Of a stretch of 64,000 nt of DNA, positions 10,117-20,912 are shown piece after piece. The DNA is taken from contig ML978178.1 of NCBI GenBank assembly GCA_010015745.1, positions 1-64,000 of the forward strand, written 5' to 3'. Position numbers and translations under genes: made by a program. The stretch comes from Setomelanomma holmii (lineage: Eukaryota; Ascomycota; Dothideomycetes; Pleosporales; Phaeosphaeriaceae). The stretch's first letter is position 1; each line of letters starts with the position of its first letter. The notes under the pieces were generated by a model that was not told the origin of the DNA, made no database searches, and was given only the letters and a program-made list of their open reading frames with translations.

Positions 10117-12246
10117 ATGGCGGGTCGACATTCGTTGGTGGGGTTTCTGATGGCACTTCTAGCGTGCACTTCCGTGTCTGCCGCTCCAGTCGTCAAGAGA
10201 AATCCATACACATTCGTTCTTGAAAATCCATACAGCGATACCATCTTTCAGCTCGGAAATGTGTCATACCTCGCGAACACGAAGCATCCGAAGGTTGTGC
10301 TCGGGGTGGAGCCAGGCACTTCGACCACAACCTACATACCTATCACCGTGATCAAGACCAATGCATCAACCATTTCGAAGGATTTGCTGTCGAGCACAAT
10401 TGCGTCGTATGTGGATGGTGACGATGTGTTCAGCTATGATTTCTTGCCTGGGTTGTACATCTCTTCAACCACGACTGCATCTATGGACGCCTCAGCGATC
10501 GAGTATCTAGCCGGCTTCAACACCAGCTATGTCTTCTCAGACGGATCTGTTTCGGGTGGAGGCGCAATCAAGGTCTCGACCACGGCGGGACTTCTTGCTG
10601 GACCTTACCTCGCAACGTTGGGCGAGAATGTGGTCAACTTTGCAACAGTTTACCGGCTTTATCCCGACACATACCGGACTTTTCTCTTCGGCGCTTACGA
10701 CTCCAACGATGGCCAAGAAAATCACAATCCTCTGGGTATATTCCTGCCCAAGATGTGGGATCCAATGATTCCGTGAGTACTCGAGTCGTACGTGCATGAA
10801 AACTACTGATTTTAAATAGTGTACCGTCCCGGATCTACTCTTGGACCGACACTCGGCCCCTTGCTGGTGAGCGTGTCGCAGTCAAAGATCTGTACGACGT
10901 AAAAGAGCTACAGACGTCAGGAGGAAGTCAAGCGTGGGCCTACATCACGCCTACCTCAAACGGGACTGCTCCTGCTGTGCAACGACTCATCAACCTGGGC
11001 GCTGTCATTGTTGGAAAGCAGAAACTTGCACAATTCGCATCTGGTGCGAATCCTTGGGAGTGGCAAGATGAGCACTATCCTTTCAATCCTCGAGGAGATG
11101 GGTGGTTGACGTGTTCCGCCTCATCATCCGGAGCTGGTTGTTCGGTTGCTGCGTACGACTGGCTAGATTATGCCATAGGATCGGACACTGGCTCATCGAT
11201 GAGGAGACCTGCAGCTGTCTCCGGAACTTACGGGTTTGTATGTTCCGGCTTTCCCCCATAAACATGCTAACAAGAACTGTAGTCAACGTCCTAGCCAAGG
11301 CTTGATGAGTCTCGAAAGAGTTCTTCCCCTTGGTGGTGCCACAGATACCGCAGGAGTTTTCTCCCGCGACCCATATAAATGGATCAAATTCGCCAAAAAC
11401 TGGTACATTCCTCCTCTTCACCAGGATGTTTCGATCACAGGACTTTCTCCACTAGTTGTTCCGGATAGCGACGCTTTCCCGAAGACGATCCTGTACCCGA
11501 CCGATTATCTGCCGCTGAACAATTCCGCCGCTGAGCCGATTCTGGAGGCCTTCATTGCAAACATGACGCGCATCTTTGGAATGAGCGTCAAGAGATTCAA
11601 TTTCACGGCGACCGTGCAAAACTGGACTGATCCTGTTGCAAGCAATCTTACAACTTTGAACGCAGCCACTGGTGTTATCAACACCTGGTCAGCATGGGAA
11701 GTCATTGGACGACCACTACTTACGACCTGGGCCAGACTATTTGATGGTCGCTTTCCACCTATTGATCCAGCTCGCCGACCAGGATGGAAGAACTTCAACG
11801 AATCAATCACAAACCAGGCGGCGTATGATCGTGCTCTCGTGACCAAGAACCGTGGAGTCGAATGGTACGAAGCGGACCTCCAATACAGCACTCCCGAGTC
11901 ATGTTCGGAATCTGTCATGCTCTACGACATTGGCACCGGTGGACTACCAAGCTTCCGCGAGCAGTCGCTCAACGATTCTCCTGCTGCTTCCTACCTTGCC
12001 ATTCGCCCACCTGGGGCGGCGATCACGGGCGCGAATATCTGCCCAATCTTTGGTTGCGCTGATTTCACGATACCGATTGGACAGGTGCCGTATCAGAGCA
12101 ATGTAACTTTCCACGAGGAGATGGTGCCGGTCACGATCAATATGGTTGTGAAGAGAGGATGTGATTTCGTTCTATATAACATGATTGAAAAGCTAGCTGA
12201 TGAGGGCGTGTTGAAGACCGTCAAGACTGGTCGGACTGCCTTCTAG
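10117..12246 (+). CDS. Secreted amidase-signature protein with long N-terminal domain
   Basis: Exons 10117-10772, 10820-11233 and 11283-12246 (introns 47 and 49 bp) give 677 aa. Residues 1-22 form a signal peptide ending in A-A-P, followed by VVKR, a Kex2-type dibasic site, so the mature protein is probably secreted. After an N-terminal domain of about 200 residues comes an amidase-signature domain. It has Lys241 in RVAVKDLYDV, the Ser-rich CSASSSGAG loop near residue 320 and the nucleophile Ser345 in GSDTGSSMRRPAA, together the Ser-cisSer-Lys triad. Family members hydrolyse amides, carbamates or ureides. The N-terminal extension resembles the one in fungal Arp1-like amidases; this is from memory and untested. 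The gene lies in the middle of the catabolic block. Secretion would place amide cleavage outside the cell, before import. Confidence 0.85.
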
Positions 12247-13042
12247 ACATGAATCATGTATATACCAAATACGATAAGTCATACATTCTAGCGAAGGAAA
12301 GTAATATAAAAGTCTTTTGCTACCACGATCATGTGCAGTAGGTTTTGGGGCGCAGGTGGTCTTGACATGACTTGAGCGACTTCCGATTCGGCCGCGCCAA
12401 TGGGCAGGACCGCGACCATGTTCCGGTCCTTCGAACTCGTCAACCTCTCACTGCCAACACCGCAACGTTCCATTACAGCTGCTCAACCCCACAACAAGTC
12501 GTGATATCGGGCGCTATGGTGGTCTCTCAAAAGAGAGCGGCGTTCCCAGCAACCGATGTGGTGCACCTGGTTATCATCATTATGCCGATAAGACGTCGGA
12601 TGTCATCAATCTTCACCACAACCTCAACTCAGTGTTGAGGCTCTACACAAGGCCTATCTTCAAGCCTCGACCACAGCCGCTGTCGAGCAGCAGGCTGCAA
12701 CTACCTACGCGGATGTGTGCTGATGCAGGATGCCCGCATCCGTCACATCTTCGCACGTATCTTTCGCGGTAGCATGGAGCCGAACCTTAAACCTCAACGG
12801 TATTACATGCCGACCGGATGCATGTCGGGGAGTGGTGCGCTTGCTTCGCCTTCGAGATTAGATTATGCCGGACATTTGACCCCACCATCGCATGCCCCTC
12901 ATACCGAGGCGCGGACTTAGTAGCTTGAGGGCTAATGTCCGTTGGGGATAATGTCACTGATCTCTCTGGTTGATGGTGTTGAAATTGAAGAGCGATTGAA
13001 ATGGCAAAGAATTGAACCTTGTTCCCATTTCCGAACGACAAG
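12247..13042. other. Intergenic, no gene recognised
   Basis: About 800 bp between the amidase stop and the aldehyde dehydrogenase start. Only short unconvincing frames are present (for example 12372-12638). It presumably carries the amidase terminator and the dehydrogenase promoter. Confidence 0.5.
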
Positions 13043-14558
13043 ATGGGCGCCCCGATCGAAACTGAATTGCTCATCAACAACAAGCTCGTCCCCGCAAGCG
13101 ACAATGCCACATTCGACCTCTTCTCCCCACATACCGGCGAGCTCGTAGCCAAAGGTACCATCCTTCCTACATCATCCCAACTCCATCGCACTTCAATCTA
13201 ACCCACCCACAGTCGCAGAAGCAACCGTCACCGACGTCGATGCCGCCGTTGCAGCTGCCCAAGCCGCCTTCCCATCATGGACCTCTCTCTCTCCCCAACA
13301 ACGCGGGATCCCGCTCAAGAAAATGGGTGAACTCGTCGCATCCGAGAAAGATGAGCTCAGCAAACTCGATGCCCTGGCCATGGGCAGACCGGTTTCAACA
13401 TACATCGACTCGCACTACGCCGCCACACATTTCAATTACTTCGCCGAAGCAGCGTATCCGCAGGGCCACACGAGTCTCAATACGCCTGGCTTTCTGAACA
13501 TGAGCCTGCGCCAGCCGTTTGGCGTCGTGGCGATTATCATACCGTGGAACGCGCCGCTGGTATTCTTCAGCAAAAAAGTAGCGCCTGCTGTAGCGGCGGG
13601 GAACTGTGTCGTTGTCAAATCCTCAGAAAAAGCGCCCCTGACGAGCTGGAAAGTCTCGCAATGGATTGAGAAATGCGGCTTTCCGCCTGGCGTTATCAAC
13701 GTCTTGAGTGGACATGGCAATGTCTCGGGCCAGGCGCTTGCTGAACACATGAAAGTCCGCGCGCTGAGTTTCACAGGGTCGACGCGGACCGGGAGAGCGA
13801 TTCAGATAGCGAGCGCGGAATCAAACTTGAAAAAGGTCGTGTTTGAACTCGGTGGGAAGTCGCCCGCACTGGTATTTGATGACGCAGATATCGAACAAGC
13901 CGCACGCGAGACGGAGAATAGTATAAATTGGAACTCAGGACAGACTTGTATGGCAAATAGTCGCATCTACGTTGCTGAAAGCATCAAGGAGAAGTTTCTG
14001 GAGGCGTTTACCCGGTTTGCGAAGGCGAGGGTGTTGGGTGATCCGACGCAGAAGGCAACGACGCATGGACCGCAGGCTGATAAAATCCAACATGAAAATG
14101 TCAAGAGATACATTGAGTTGGGCAAGGGGGAGGCGGGGAACACGATTGATACTGGTGCTGGGGCGGATGAGGGGAAGAGTTTGATGGTTCATCCTGTCAT
14201 TTTCACGCATGTAGCGGAGCAGAGTCGCATTGCGAAAGAAGAGATTTTCGGCCCAGTGGTCATGGTTAATACGTTCAAGACGGAGGAGGAGGCTATCGCG
14301 AAGGCGAATGATACCGAGTTTGGACTGTATGCTGCGTTGTATACCAAGGATCTGGGGCGCGCGGTGAGGGTGGGGAAGAAGTTGGAAAGCGGGATGGTGG
14401 GCATCAATTGCACAAGCCCTACAGGGTGCTGGGACTTGCCATTCGGTGGATGGAAAGGTAGTGGAACAGGGCGCGAGTCGTTGCTGGACAGCATGGATCA
14501 CTACCTCGAGCAGAAGTCGATGTATATAAGATGTCCGGGCATTGGCGGCATAGTATAG
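13043..14558 (+). CDS. Aldehyde dehydrogenase (NAD(P)+-dependent)
   Basis: Exons 13043-13154 and 13213-14558 (58-bp intron, GTACCA...CAG) give 485 aa, the standard size. The ATG at 13043 is preferred; an in-frame ATG at 13019 would add eight residues. The cofactor-binding block IIPWNAPLVFFSKKVAPAVA, FTGSTRTGRAI, the general base Glu249 in FELGGKSP and the catalytic Cys283 in SGQTCMANSRIYV are all intact, with the usual 34-residue Glu-Cys spacing. EIFGPVV and the PFGGWKGSG block near the C-terminus complete the family pattern. It oxidises an aldehyde to the acid. In this block it could process the product of the upstream GMC oxidoreductase. The substrate is unknown. Confidence 0.93.
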
Positions 14559-15296
14559 AGCGAGCACGAGTTTGAACAGATAGAATATGCATTAAGAAAG
14601 ATTCCATGAGAATCTATTCAAACATGTAGTTCACGATTGAGACTTTTAAGTCCGAAACGGCCACGCCCTATTCAACAAGTCGTGGGTCTCGCGAAATGCA
14701 TGGTGCGTGAAAGACTATACCACAGGTGAGTCTTGCGGAGAGGGAAAGAATAGCCCCTGCAATTTGCCGCACAGTAGGGAGTCCTCGCTGATACTCTGTC
14801 GCCCTTTTGACAGCAGCTTTTACATAAAGGCACATATATGAGAAAATTCCAAGATGCTGTAAGGGTCCGGTGCACTGTATGTGGTTCCACGTCTTGGATG
14901 TCTGTATGACCGCCTTTGACTCATCGCTTCCTTTTTTGCTTTGATCCAGGGCGTGAGTCCGAGTCGCCAACGTATCTCGTCAAAACGTCACGTCTCCGTA
15001 AAGCTTGAGATTGGTCACTGCTATGCCTGTTACATGTCTGGTAATTGTGTTACGCTACATACCATACAAATTCCAATCGACTTCCGCACGCTCGCTAAGT
15101 ACTCGAGCTTTATGCTCATGCTCCTACCGATCCGTACTCCATTCATATGCTCCCCTAATTATACTTCCATGCTTCTATGCCCAATGTTACATGACCTTCA
15201 GGCCGTCACAACACTCCTCACGGGACTCGCATGTAGTGAATCAATCCTGCTTACCATTAGCCCAGTCGAACTTTCCTCGTGTGCTTGGTGAAGGGC
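14559..15296. other. Intergenic between convergent genes
   Basis: About 740 bp of moderately AT-rich sequence between the 3' ends of the dehydrogenase and the FAD monooxygenase. Small frames in 14941-15313 and 14668-14970 have no domain and are not called. Confidence 0.5.
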
Positions 15297-16646
15297 TTAC
15301 AACCTCGCGCTGACACTGTCATTTTTCTCCACATTCCCTCCTGTCAACTCCTGGAACCTCGCTTCCGCAGTCTGTACATCGGCTGCGAGGTCGTGTAACC
15401 AGATCCACGCAAACCGCTGATTCAAGTTTTCGACAGATTTGACGATGTCGTTGCCAATATCGGGGTCCATGAGGTTATATATTTCGCCGCAAGCGTGAGA
15501 TGTGCTGACTTGATTTTGAGCGCGAGGTCGTCGAACTTCGTCGTAAGCTTGGAACGCTGCTTCGATGATTTGCGTGCGTTGAGGTGATGGCGTTGACAGT
15601 ATGCGCGAGGGTATGCTCTGGTTCAATTTGCCGAGGACGCGCGACAGAATAAGTGCGTCTTCCAGACATTGGCCAGCGCCAGCGCCTTGATGCGGGCCGC
15701 CAGCGTGTGCAACGTCGCCGAGCATACAGACAAGCGAGTCGTAATATGTGGGCGTGTTGAGGTGGTGGAAAACGCCCCAACGAATTGGTTTCGCCCAGTC
15801 GAGAAGCTTCATGAGCCGTGGATCGGGGTTGAAAGGTGCGAAATCGTTCATCATGTCTTCTCTTGTGACCTCGCTTGTCGTGTCTGGAGCTGTCCATGGA
15901 TTTGAGTCTCGTTTGAACGCTACCACGTTCAATTGTCGGCCCTCACTGATCGGATATGTGGAGAGATTGGTGCCTCTGCTCATGTACATTTTGGCATCTG
16001 TCGCAAGATCTCCGAGTATCTCTTTCGCGTCTTCCATCGGCACTATCGCACGATAGACATATTTGCCGGTATATTTTGCATCGATGCAGTCCGGATACCG
16101 GTCGCCCAGAACGATACGTCTTGTGAAACCCTTTACGCCATCGGTTCCGATTACTGCGGCATGCCGAGCGATTTCGCCGTCTTCGAACTCGAGCGTTACT
16201 GATCCGTGACCTTGCTTCAGCGTCTTGGCTCGTTTGTTGAATCGAACGGCGTCGTTTTTTATGAAGCTGGTCATAATGTCGAGCAGGTCCTTCCTGTGTG
16301 CACCGGTCCTCTCGAAGTACTCAGCCCCCCAGCCACCGTGTCCCCACCAGTCTTCGCCTTCTCCTAATCCGACTTCCATGCGCATAGCTTCCATCATCAC
16401 ATGCTTCTTCTCCGGCTTCAGGTTGCCTGTCGCGATGTCCATATACATGTCACGGAAGCGACTGTCGATCATGTCCATGGCATTCAGGGCATTGGGTCCA
16501 AGGCCGACGCCTGCGCCGACTGCCGAGAAGGCTGGTGCGGATTCGTAGAGTGTGAAAGGTACACTGCGGTGGCTGAGACCTATGGCGAGAGCAAGACCAC
16601 CAATGCCTGCGCCGACAATAGCGATGTTGAAGTCTTGCTCAGCCAT
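15297..16646 (-). CDS. FAD-dependent aromatic monooxygenase, salicylate-hydroxylase type
   Basis: Single exon, 449 aa. Residues 8-35 form the Rossmann nucleotide-binding fold with GAGIGG. A DG-type motif (VIGTDGVKGFTRR) lies mid-protein, and the second FAD motif reads CMLGDVAHAGGPHQGAGAGQCLEDA. This is the class A flavoprotein monooxygenase layout of salicylate 1-hydroxylase, 6-hydroxynicotinate 3-monooxygenase and FAD-linked tailoring enzymes. Such enzymes hydroxylate an aromatic ring, often with loss of a carboxylate, using NAD(P)H and O2. There is no signal or membrane segment. It is co-directional with the ACMSD-like gene upstream of it and sits among other ring-catabolism genes. The ring substrate cannot be read from the sequence. 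Confidence 0.9.
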   Translation of the reverse strand: MAEQDFNIAIVGAGIGGLALAIGLSHRSVPFTLYESAPAFSAVGAGVGLGPNALNAMDMIDSRFRDMYMDIATGNLKPEKKHVMMEAMRMEVGLGEGEDWWGHGGWGAEYFERTGAHRKDLLDIMTSFIKNDAVRFNKRAKTLKQGHGSVTLEFEDGEIARHAAVIGTDGVKGFTRRIVLGDRYPDCIDAKYTGKYVYRAIVPMEDAKEILGDLATDAKMYMSRGTNLSTYPISEGRQLNVVAFKRDSNPWTAPDTTSEVTREDMMNDFAPFNPDPRLMKLLDWAKPIRWGVFHHLNTPTYYDSLVCMLGDVAHAGGPHQGAGAGQCLEDALILSRVLGKLNQSIPSRILSTPSPQRTQIIEAAFQAYDEVRRPRAQNQVSTSHACGEIYNLMDPDIGNDIVKSVENLNQRFAWIWLHDLAADVQTAEARFQELTGGNVEKNDSVSARL

Positions 16647-17816
16647 CTCTCCCTGCTCTTTACTGTAGTGTGTCGATTGCTCGCCAAGATATCAAGAAGC
16701 GAATGTAGAAATATTGGTGCGAGGCTGCAGATGCGTACGAGTTTTAGCCAGGTGCGCGAGAAACAATCCAATGTTGACAACACATCGTTGGCGTGCTATG
16801 CTATATCCAGGCACAGCTTATTTTTCCGTTGCTCGCAAAGATAATACCGTTCACGGTCGAGCCAGTACGTAGCGCATTGATCAGTTTCCCGCTTCGTACA
16901 GGGTTAGGATGTCGGCAGACAACCATGCGTGTTGACTTCGCTGCAACAAAGTGGATAAGGGCTGAAAATCTAGAGTTTCATCGTTAACTAATCATCTCCG
17001 GAAGACGTTGAGCACCACGTGTACCTGAAACTTCGGAAACATGGTGCGATGGCGGCACAGTGTCGTGCGTGAGCATCGTCGTGGCGAGTGCGCTGGGATG
17101 GCTGGGCGAATAGACCCTATCAGAGGTTCGAGATCGCGAGGCGGATAGATGCAGCCGCTCTCATCCGCTAGCCCATATTGTGTGGAGATGGGAAATCTGG
17201 TAAAATGTATGCATGGTGCCGAGGTAAGCGCCGATGGTATGTAGAAGCGAACGCCAGACTGGAAAGAAGCACGCGAAGATATGCAGCCATCAACGTGTCG
17301 CACACTGCGTGCATGTTGAGTGAGATTGCGAATACGATAGCGATGAAGCTGAAGGTGTCGGGAAAAGAGAGTGGCAGGCGCAGCCGAGGCTGTGACATCA
17401 TCTTTGCCGACTATTCTCTTCACAACTTCTCTTACAAAGGGACGTTGTCGCTACGGGGGAGGTTTGACGGTGATGATACTTGGGAGTGGAGTTGTGGAGT
17501 GGAGGCTCAAGTGCTTGCCGTTGCTGCCCGAAGTGATGGTTGGGCTGGTCCACGGAGTTGTCAGCGTAAAGCTCTGATTGCTGGATATAGGGTCTTGGAG
17601 CAAGTGTGGGGAGGAGATCATCGGTAAATGCAGGAATGGCACGAGGTATACATGATATTGATGCTGCACGGTGGAGGAGTCTACTGTTGTAAGACATTGC
17701 ATGTGTGTCTGGAAGGTGTTGGTCTTAGGTAGGGAAAACCGACCGGATAGATTTCGAATCGAGTACTTTTGACCGCGTCCAGCTCGCATTGAGTGCATTG
17801 AGTACATTGACCGCGT
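16647..17816. other. Intergenic / promoter of FAD monooxygenase
   Basis: A 1.17-kb gap. Several overlapping frames on both strands (for example 16992-17423 minus, 17178-17627 plus and 17451-17807 minus) are open but show no recognisable domain. I see no confident gene, though a small intron-containing gene cannot be excluded. Confidence 0.4.
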
Positions 17817-18881
17817 TCATCTCAAATTCAGTATCTCGACCGCGTTACCTCCCATGATGCATTCACCGCTCTCGTCCCCACAGCAGTCGCGTGCCGCATC
17901 TTGATTTTTGACCATGGCATCGTACTTGCCGTCCTGCCTCAAGCTAGGAAAGAGTGGATGGTCAGTCCCAAACATGACTCTATCTATGCCAACCGCATCG
18001 ACCGCGGCTCGTAAAGCTCCCTTGTCAAATGTGATTCCATCGAGGAATACGTTCTGCCTCAGGACATCATGTATAGTTGTCCTTTGTGGGTGAGAAGCGA
18101 GTCGCGACTGCCAAGCTTTGTCGTTGGCAATGCAAGCTTCGATGCGCCCGACAACTGAAGGTAACGTGCCACCTGCATGAGGCAGTATGATCTGTAGGCT
18201 TAGGACTTCGTCAAAGACCTGTGCCAGGTACAGCATCGTAAATGCTATCGTTGTCTCGGTCGTGAAGCCGAGGGAGATTGGCAATACCTGCCCGTGTTGA
18301 CCACAACATGGGCCAAAGACGTCGCCAGGTAGTCCATAATTGGGATGAAAGAAGGTTGGTAAATTGGCCTCCGCAAGTCCTTTGAGCACGGGAAGAAATG
18401 ACGGATCGTCTAAGGCGGCACCAAAGCCTGCGTACCCCATCACTACGCCTCTGCAATGTTGGAGCGATGACAGACTGGTGATCTGATGCAGAACAACATC
18501 CATTCCCGCAGTCAAGGGAAGTGTGGCGAAGAAATACAGTGCTCCTTCATGATCAGCGCACATAGCTTCCATCTCTTCATTGATTTCGGCTGCCACGTCT
18601 CCTGCTGCAGCTCTGTCGTCTTCTGTGGTCAAGAAGTCAAGCCACGGATTGCCTAGTGAGAGGACCGAGACGTCAATGCCATGCTCTTCCATGAATCCAA
18701 TCTTCGTAGCAACATCGTAGAGGTTCGGCAGAAGTGGTTTCCCTGTCACCCATGGTCGGTTGACCAACGTATTCGCATTGGTGTCAATAAATGGTGGTAC
18801 AGTGCGGGATTGCAGAAGTGAGATCCATGTCTTCGGAAAAAGGTGTGAATGTATATCGACGACTGGCTTTTTCGTCATCAT
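17817..18881 (-). CDS. Amidohydrolase-2 / ACMSD-type metal-dependent decarboxylase
   Basis: Single exon, 354 aa, a TIM-barrel metalloenzyme of the amidohydrolase superfamily. The N-terminal metal site is DIHSH (His11, His13). Later ligands appear in TFFHPNYG, ILPHAGGTLPS and the closing FGTDHPLFPS (Asp). This set matches 2-amino-3-carboxymuconate-6-semialdehyde decarboxylase and the related gamma-resorcylate, 2,3-dihydroxybenzoate and 5-carboxyvanillate decarboxylases. These enzymes perform non-oxidative decarboxylation of aromatic acids or ring-cleavage products; a hydrolytic role is less likely but possible. It is co-directional with the FAD monooxygenase 1.2 kb downstream. Cytosolic by sequence. 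Confidence 0.88.
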   Translation of the reverse strand: MMTKKPVVDIHSHLFPKTWISLLQSRTVPPFIDTNANTLVNRPWVTGKPLLPNLYDVATKIGFMEEHGIDVSVLSLGNPWLDFLTTEDDRAAAGDVAAEINEEMEAMCADHEGALYFFATLPLTAGMDVVLHQITSLSSLQHCRGVVMGYAGFGAALDDPSFLPVLKGLAEANLPTFFHPNYGLPGDVFGPCCGQHGQVLPISLGFTTETTIAFTMLYLAQVFDEVLSLQIILPHAGGTLPSVVGRIEACIANDKAWQSRLASHPQRTTIHDVLRQNVFLDGITFDKGALRAAVDAVGIDRVMFGTDHPLFPSLRQDGKYDAMVKNQDAARDCCGDESGECIMGGNAVEILNLR

Positions 18882-19426
18882 CTCGTGGCTTTGGCTGAGC
18901 TTGCCATGTCGTGGCTGCGTTTCTTGTGCAGCTCTACTGTCATGCTCGGTTGCGCCTCCTTTCTCCCCAAGTCGTCCGCATCTCGAGCCTGCGCCATTCC
19001 TGCAGCCTAAGTTCGTTTGACGATACGTGCATGCATCCGACGGACTACGCGTGAAATCGCGTGGCTATCGCGCGACTGCCGTAGTAAGCCGACTGGAGTG
19101 ATCGTCAAGTGCGGATGAGGGGCGATGGGCGGTAGTATGCTTCCGAGGTGCGGCACGTTGATGCGAAGGACGTCAACCCACAGCTGAGGGCAACAGACAC
19201 GCGATACGTTCACGGAGAACGCCTTGAACGAGGAGCGTCAACGCAGGACTTCAAGCGTGTCTATGGGTGATTGGACATCCATAAGGTGTGTGCGCTTGTG
19301 AGGTCGCTGCAGCGTCGTCAACGAGAAGCCACAAATATAAGTAACACCAAACCTAGACCATACAAGAAACCGTTATTGTAAGATAGCATCCAGCCAATCA
19401 GGAGTTCGGTCATACTGATCGTACAG
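18882..19426. other. Intergenic, divergent promoter region
   Basis: A 545-bp region between the divergent starts of the ACMSD-like gene and the AMDase-superfamily gene. No frame is convincing. It probably holds both promoters. Confidence 0.45.
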
Positions 19427-20559
19427 ATGACCAATTATCACTTTGCACCGCGAGGCACATTTGCTGTTATCCTACCGTCGACTAATGTCGCAATAGAGGC
19501 AGAATATGGTCCGTAGGCCTAGGTACAAAGTGGTTGTTTTTCTCGGGTGAAAGTACATATCTGACGTTGTCACTCAATTACGGCTGACGATGTCAGCTAT
19601 GCGCGCAGCTCAGCATAACAACTGCTTGAACATATTCCCTCCTTTCATGACTTAGCTAACGTTTAGTAGGGTATGTAGATTTACTTTGTCGTAGTGTAGA
19701 TGGCTAGACTACCTGAATTCTTTCGAGAAGTAAATTGCCAAATTTGAGAGCTCCCACTGACTTCGTCCCCCCGGTTCGGTAGCCAGATGCTGGTACCCGG
19801 CATATCATGGCACAGTGGACGAATACTCATCAAAGATCCAGTGCTGGACAGCGATGAGAAGTTTGACCAGTTCATGATCGACCTGCGCAAGGAAATAGGC
19901 AACGCAGTCGAGAATGTCATGACGGCGCATCCTGATTTCATGGGTAGATCACCCATGGCTTCAGATATGAGCGCGACTGACGGTTGCAGTGATGGGCATG
20001 TCATCTGAGACATTCTGGGGAGGCAAGGAAGGGGCCGCCAAGTTTGAAGCGCTCATGAAAGATCTCTCTGGAGGTCTAGACATCACGACGGGTGCTCAGG
20101 CAGTCAATGCTGCGCTGAGAAAGCTTGGAGCGAAGCGCATTGGGATAATTACGCCCTATCAGACGATAGGCGACCAGCAGGTTGTTGCCTACATGACTGA
20201 ATGTGGCTTCGATGTGGCTGCGATCCATGGTCTGAAGTGTCCGACGGCGAAGTCAATCGCAAACGTTGAGCCAGAGGTCCTAAAGGATGCCTTCCGCAAA
20301 GTCGATGGTCCGGATGTTGATGCTCTCGTTCAAGCGGGTACCAATCTGTTCTGTGCCAGCGTTGCGGCTGAACTAGAAATTGAACTAGGAAAGCCAGGTA
20401 AGTTACAAGAGTACGAAGTGCACGTGAGACATACGCTGACTTCGTACCTCTACCTCTGTAGTGATCGCCATCAACACGGCGACGGTGTGGCACGCGTACA
20501 GGACGCATGGCATCCAAGACCAGATCAAAGAATTCGGGTGTCTCTTGGAGAAGTACTAG
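19427..20559 (+). CDS. Arylmalonate-decarboxylase / maleate-isomerase superfamily enzyme
   Basis: A four-exon reading of about 250 aa fits the family length. Exon 1 (19427 to about 19512) encodes an overlooked N-terminus, MTNYHF...TFAVILPSTNVAIEAEY, the family's PSTN phosphate/carboxylate loop. Later exons are 19783 (or 19787)-19943, 19990-20397 and 20462-20559, with clean introns of 46 and 64 bp. Key blocks are VMGMSSETFWGG, GIITPYQTIGDQQV, TNLFCASVAAELE and VIAINTATVWHAYRTHGI. One candidate catalytic Cys lies in LFCAS. The first racemase-type Cys position carries Ser-Ser, which leans toward arylmalonate decarboxylase rather than maleate isomerase. The first intron is unusually long (about 270 bp) and its donor is uncertain (GTAGGC at 19513 or GTCCGT at 19509). 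A four-base microexon near 19667 is another possibility. Confidence 0.75.
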
Positions 20560-20912
20560 GTAGATCAATGTCAATCAAGTGGAGTTGCAGAAATGAGGCG
20601 CTTCAGGCATTTACGCGGTGGTATGGGGGGCGTCAAGTCTTCTCCACTCTTTGGGGTGGGTGGGGTGCTCTCAGATCGCCGAGTGCCCCGGCAAAGGAAG
20701 CCTCGCTCCAGCAGGAAGGAGACGATAGCCCCAAGCGGCGAGACTAGCCCGAAGCTGATGCCGACAGAGTCCCTGCCTCTGTTCTAGTACACCAATTCGC
20801 ATCTCCCAGATTGTCAGTGTGTAACGTCTGCCCGCCTCCAATGTTCTCTCGCGTGCTGGTTGCCATGCTGCCGCCCGCTTCTTGATGCCCACGAATGCCG
20901 ACGCCTCGCTAA
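20560..20912. other. Intergenic / promoter of the Zn2Cys6 regulator
   Basis: A 353-bp gap between co-directional genes. The 3' extension of the previous frame is not coding after splicing. It presumably contains the regulator's promoter and 5' UTR. Confidence 0.45.

Noticed and set aside
15475..16202. Several frames overlapping the FAD monooxygenase on both strands
   Set aside because: Shadows of the well-supported 449-residue gene.
19427..20559. Firm assignment as maleate isomerase completing a nicotinate-type maleamate pathway
   Set aside because: The first catalytic Cys is replaced by Ser-Ser, no ring-cleaving dioxygenase or deformylase is visible, and the amidase is secreted; only the superfamily is supported.
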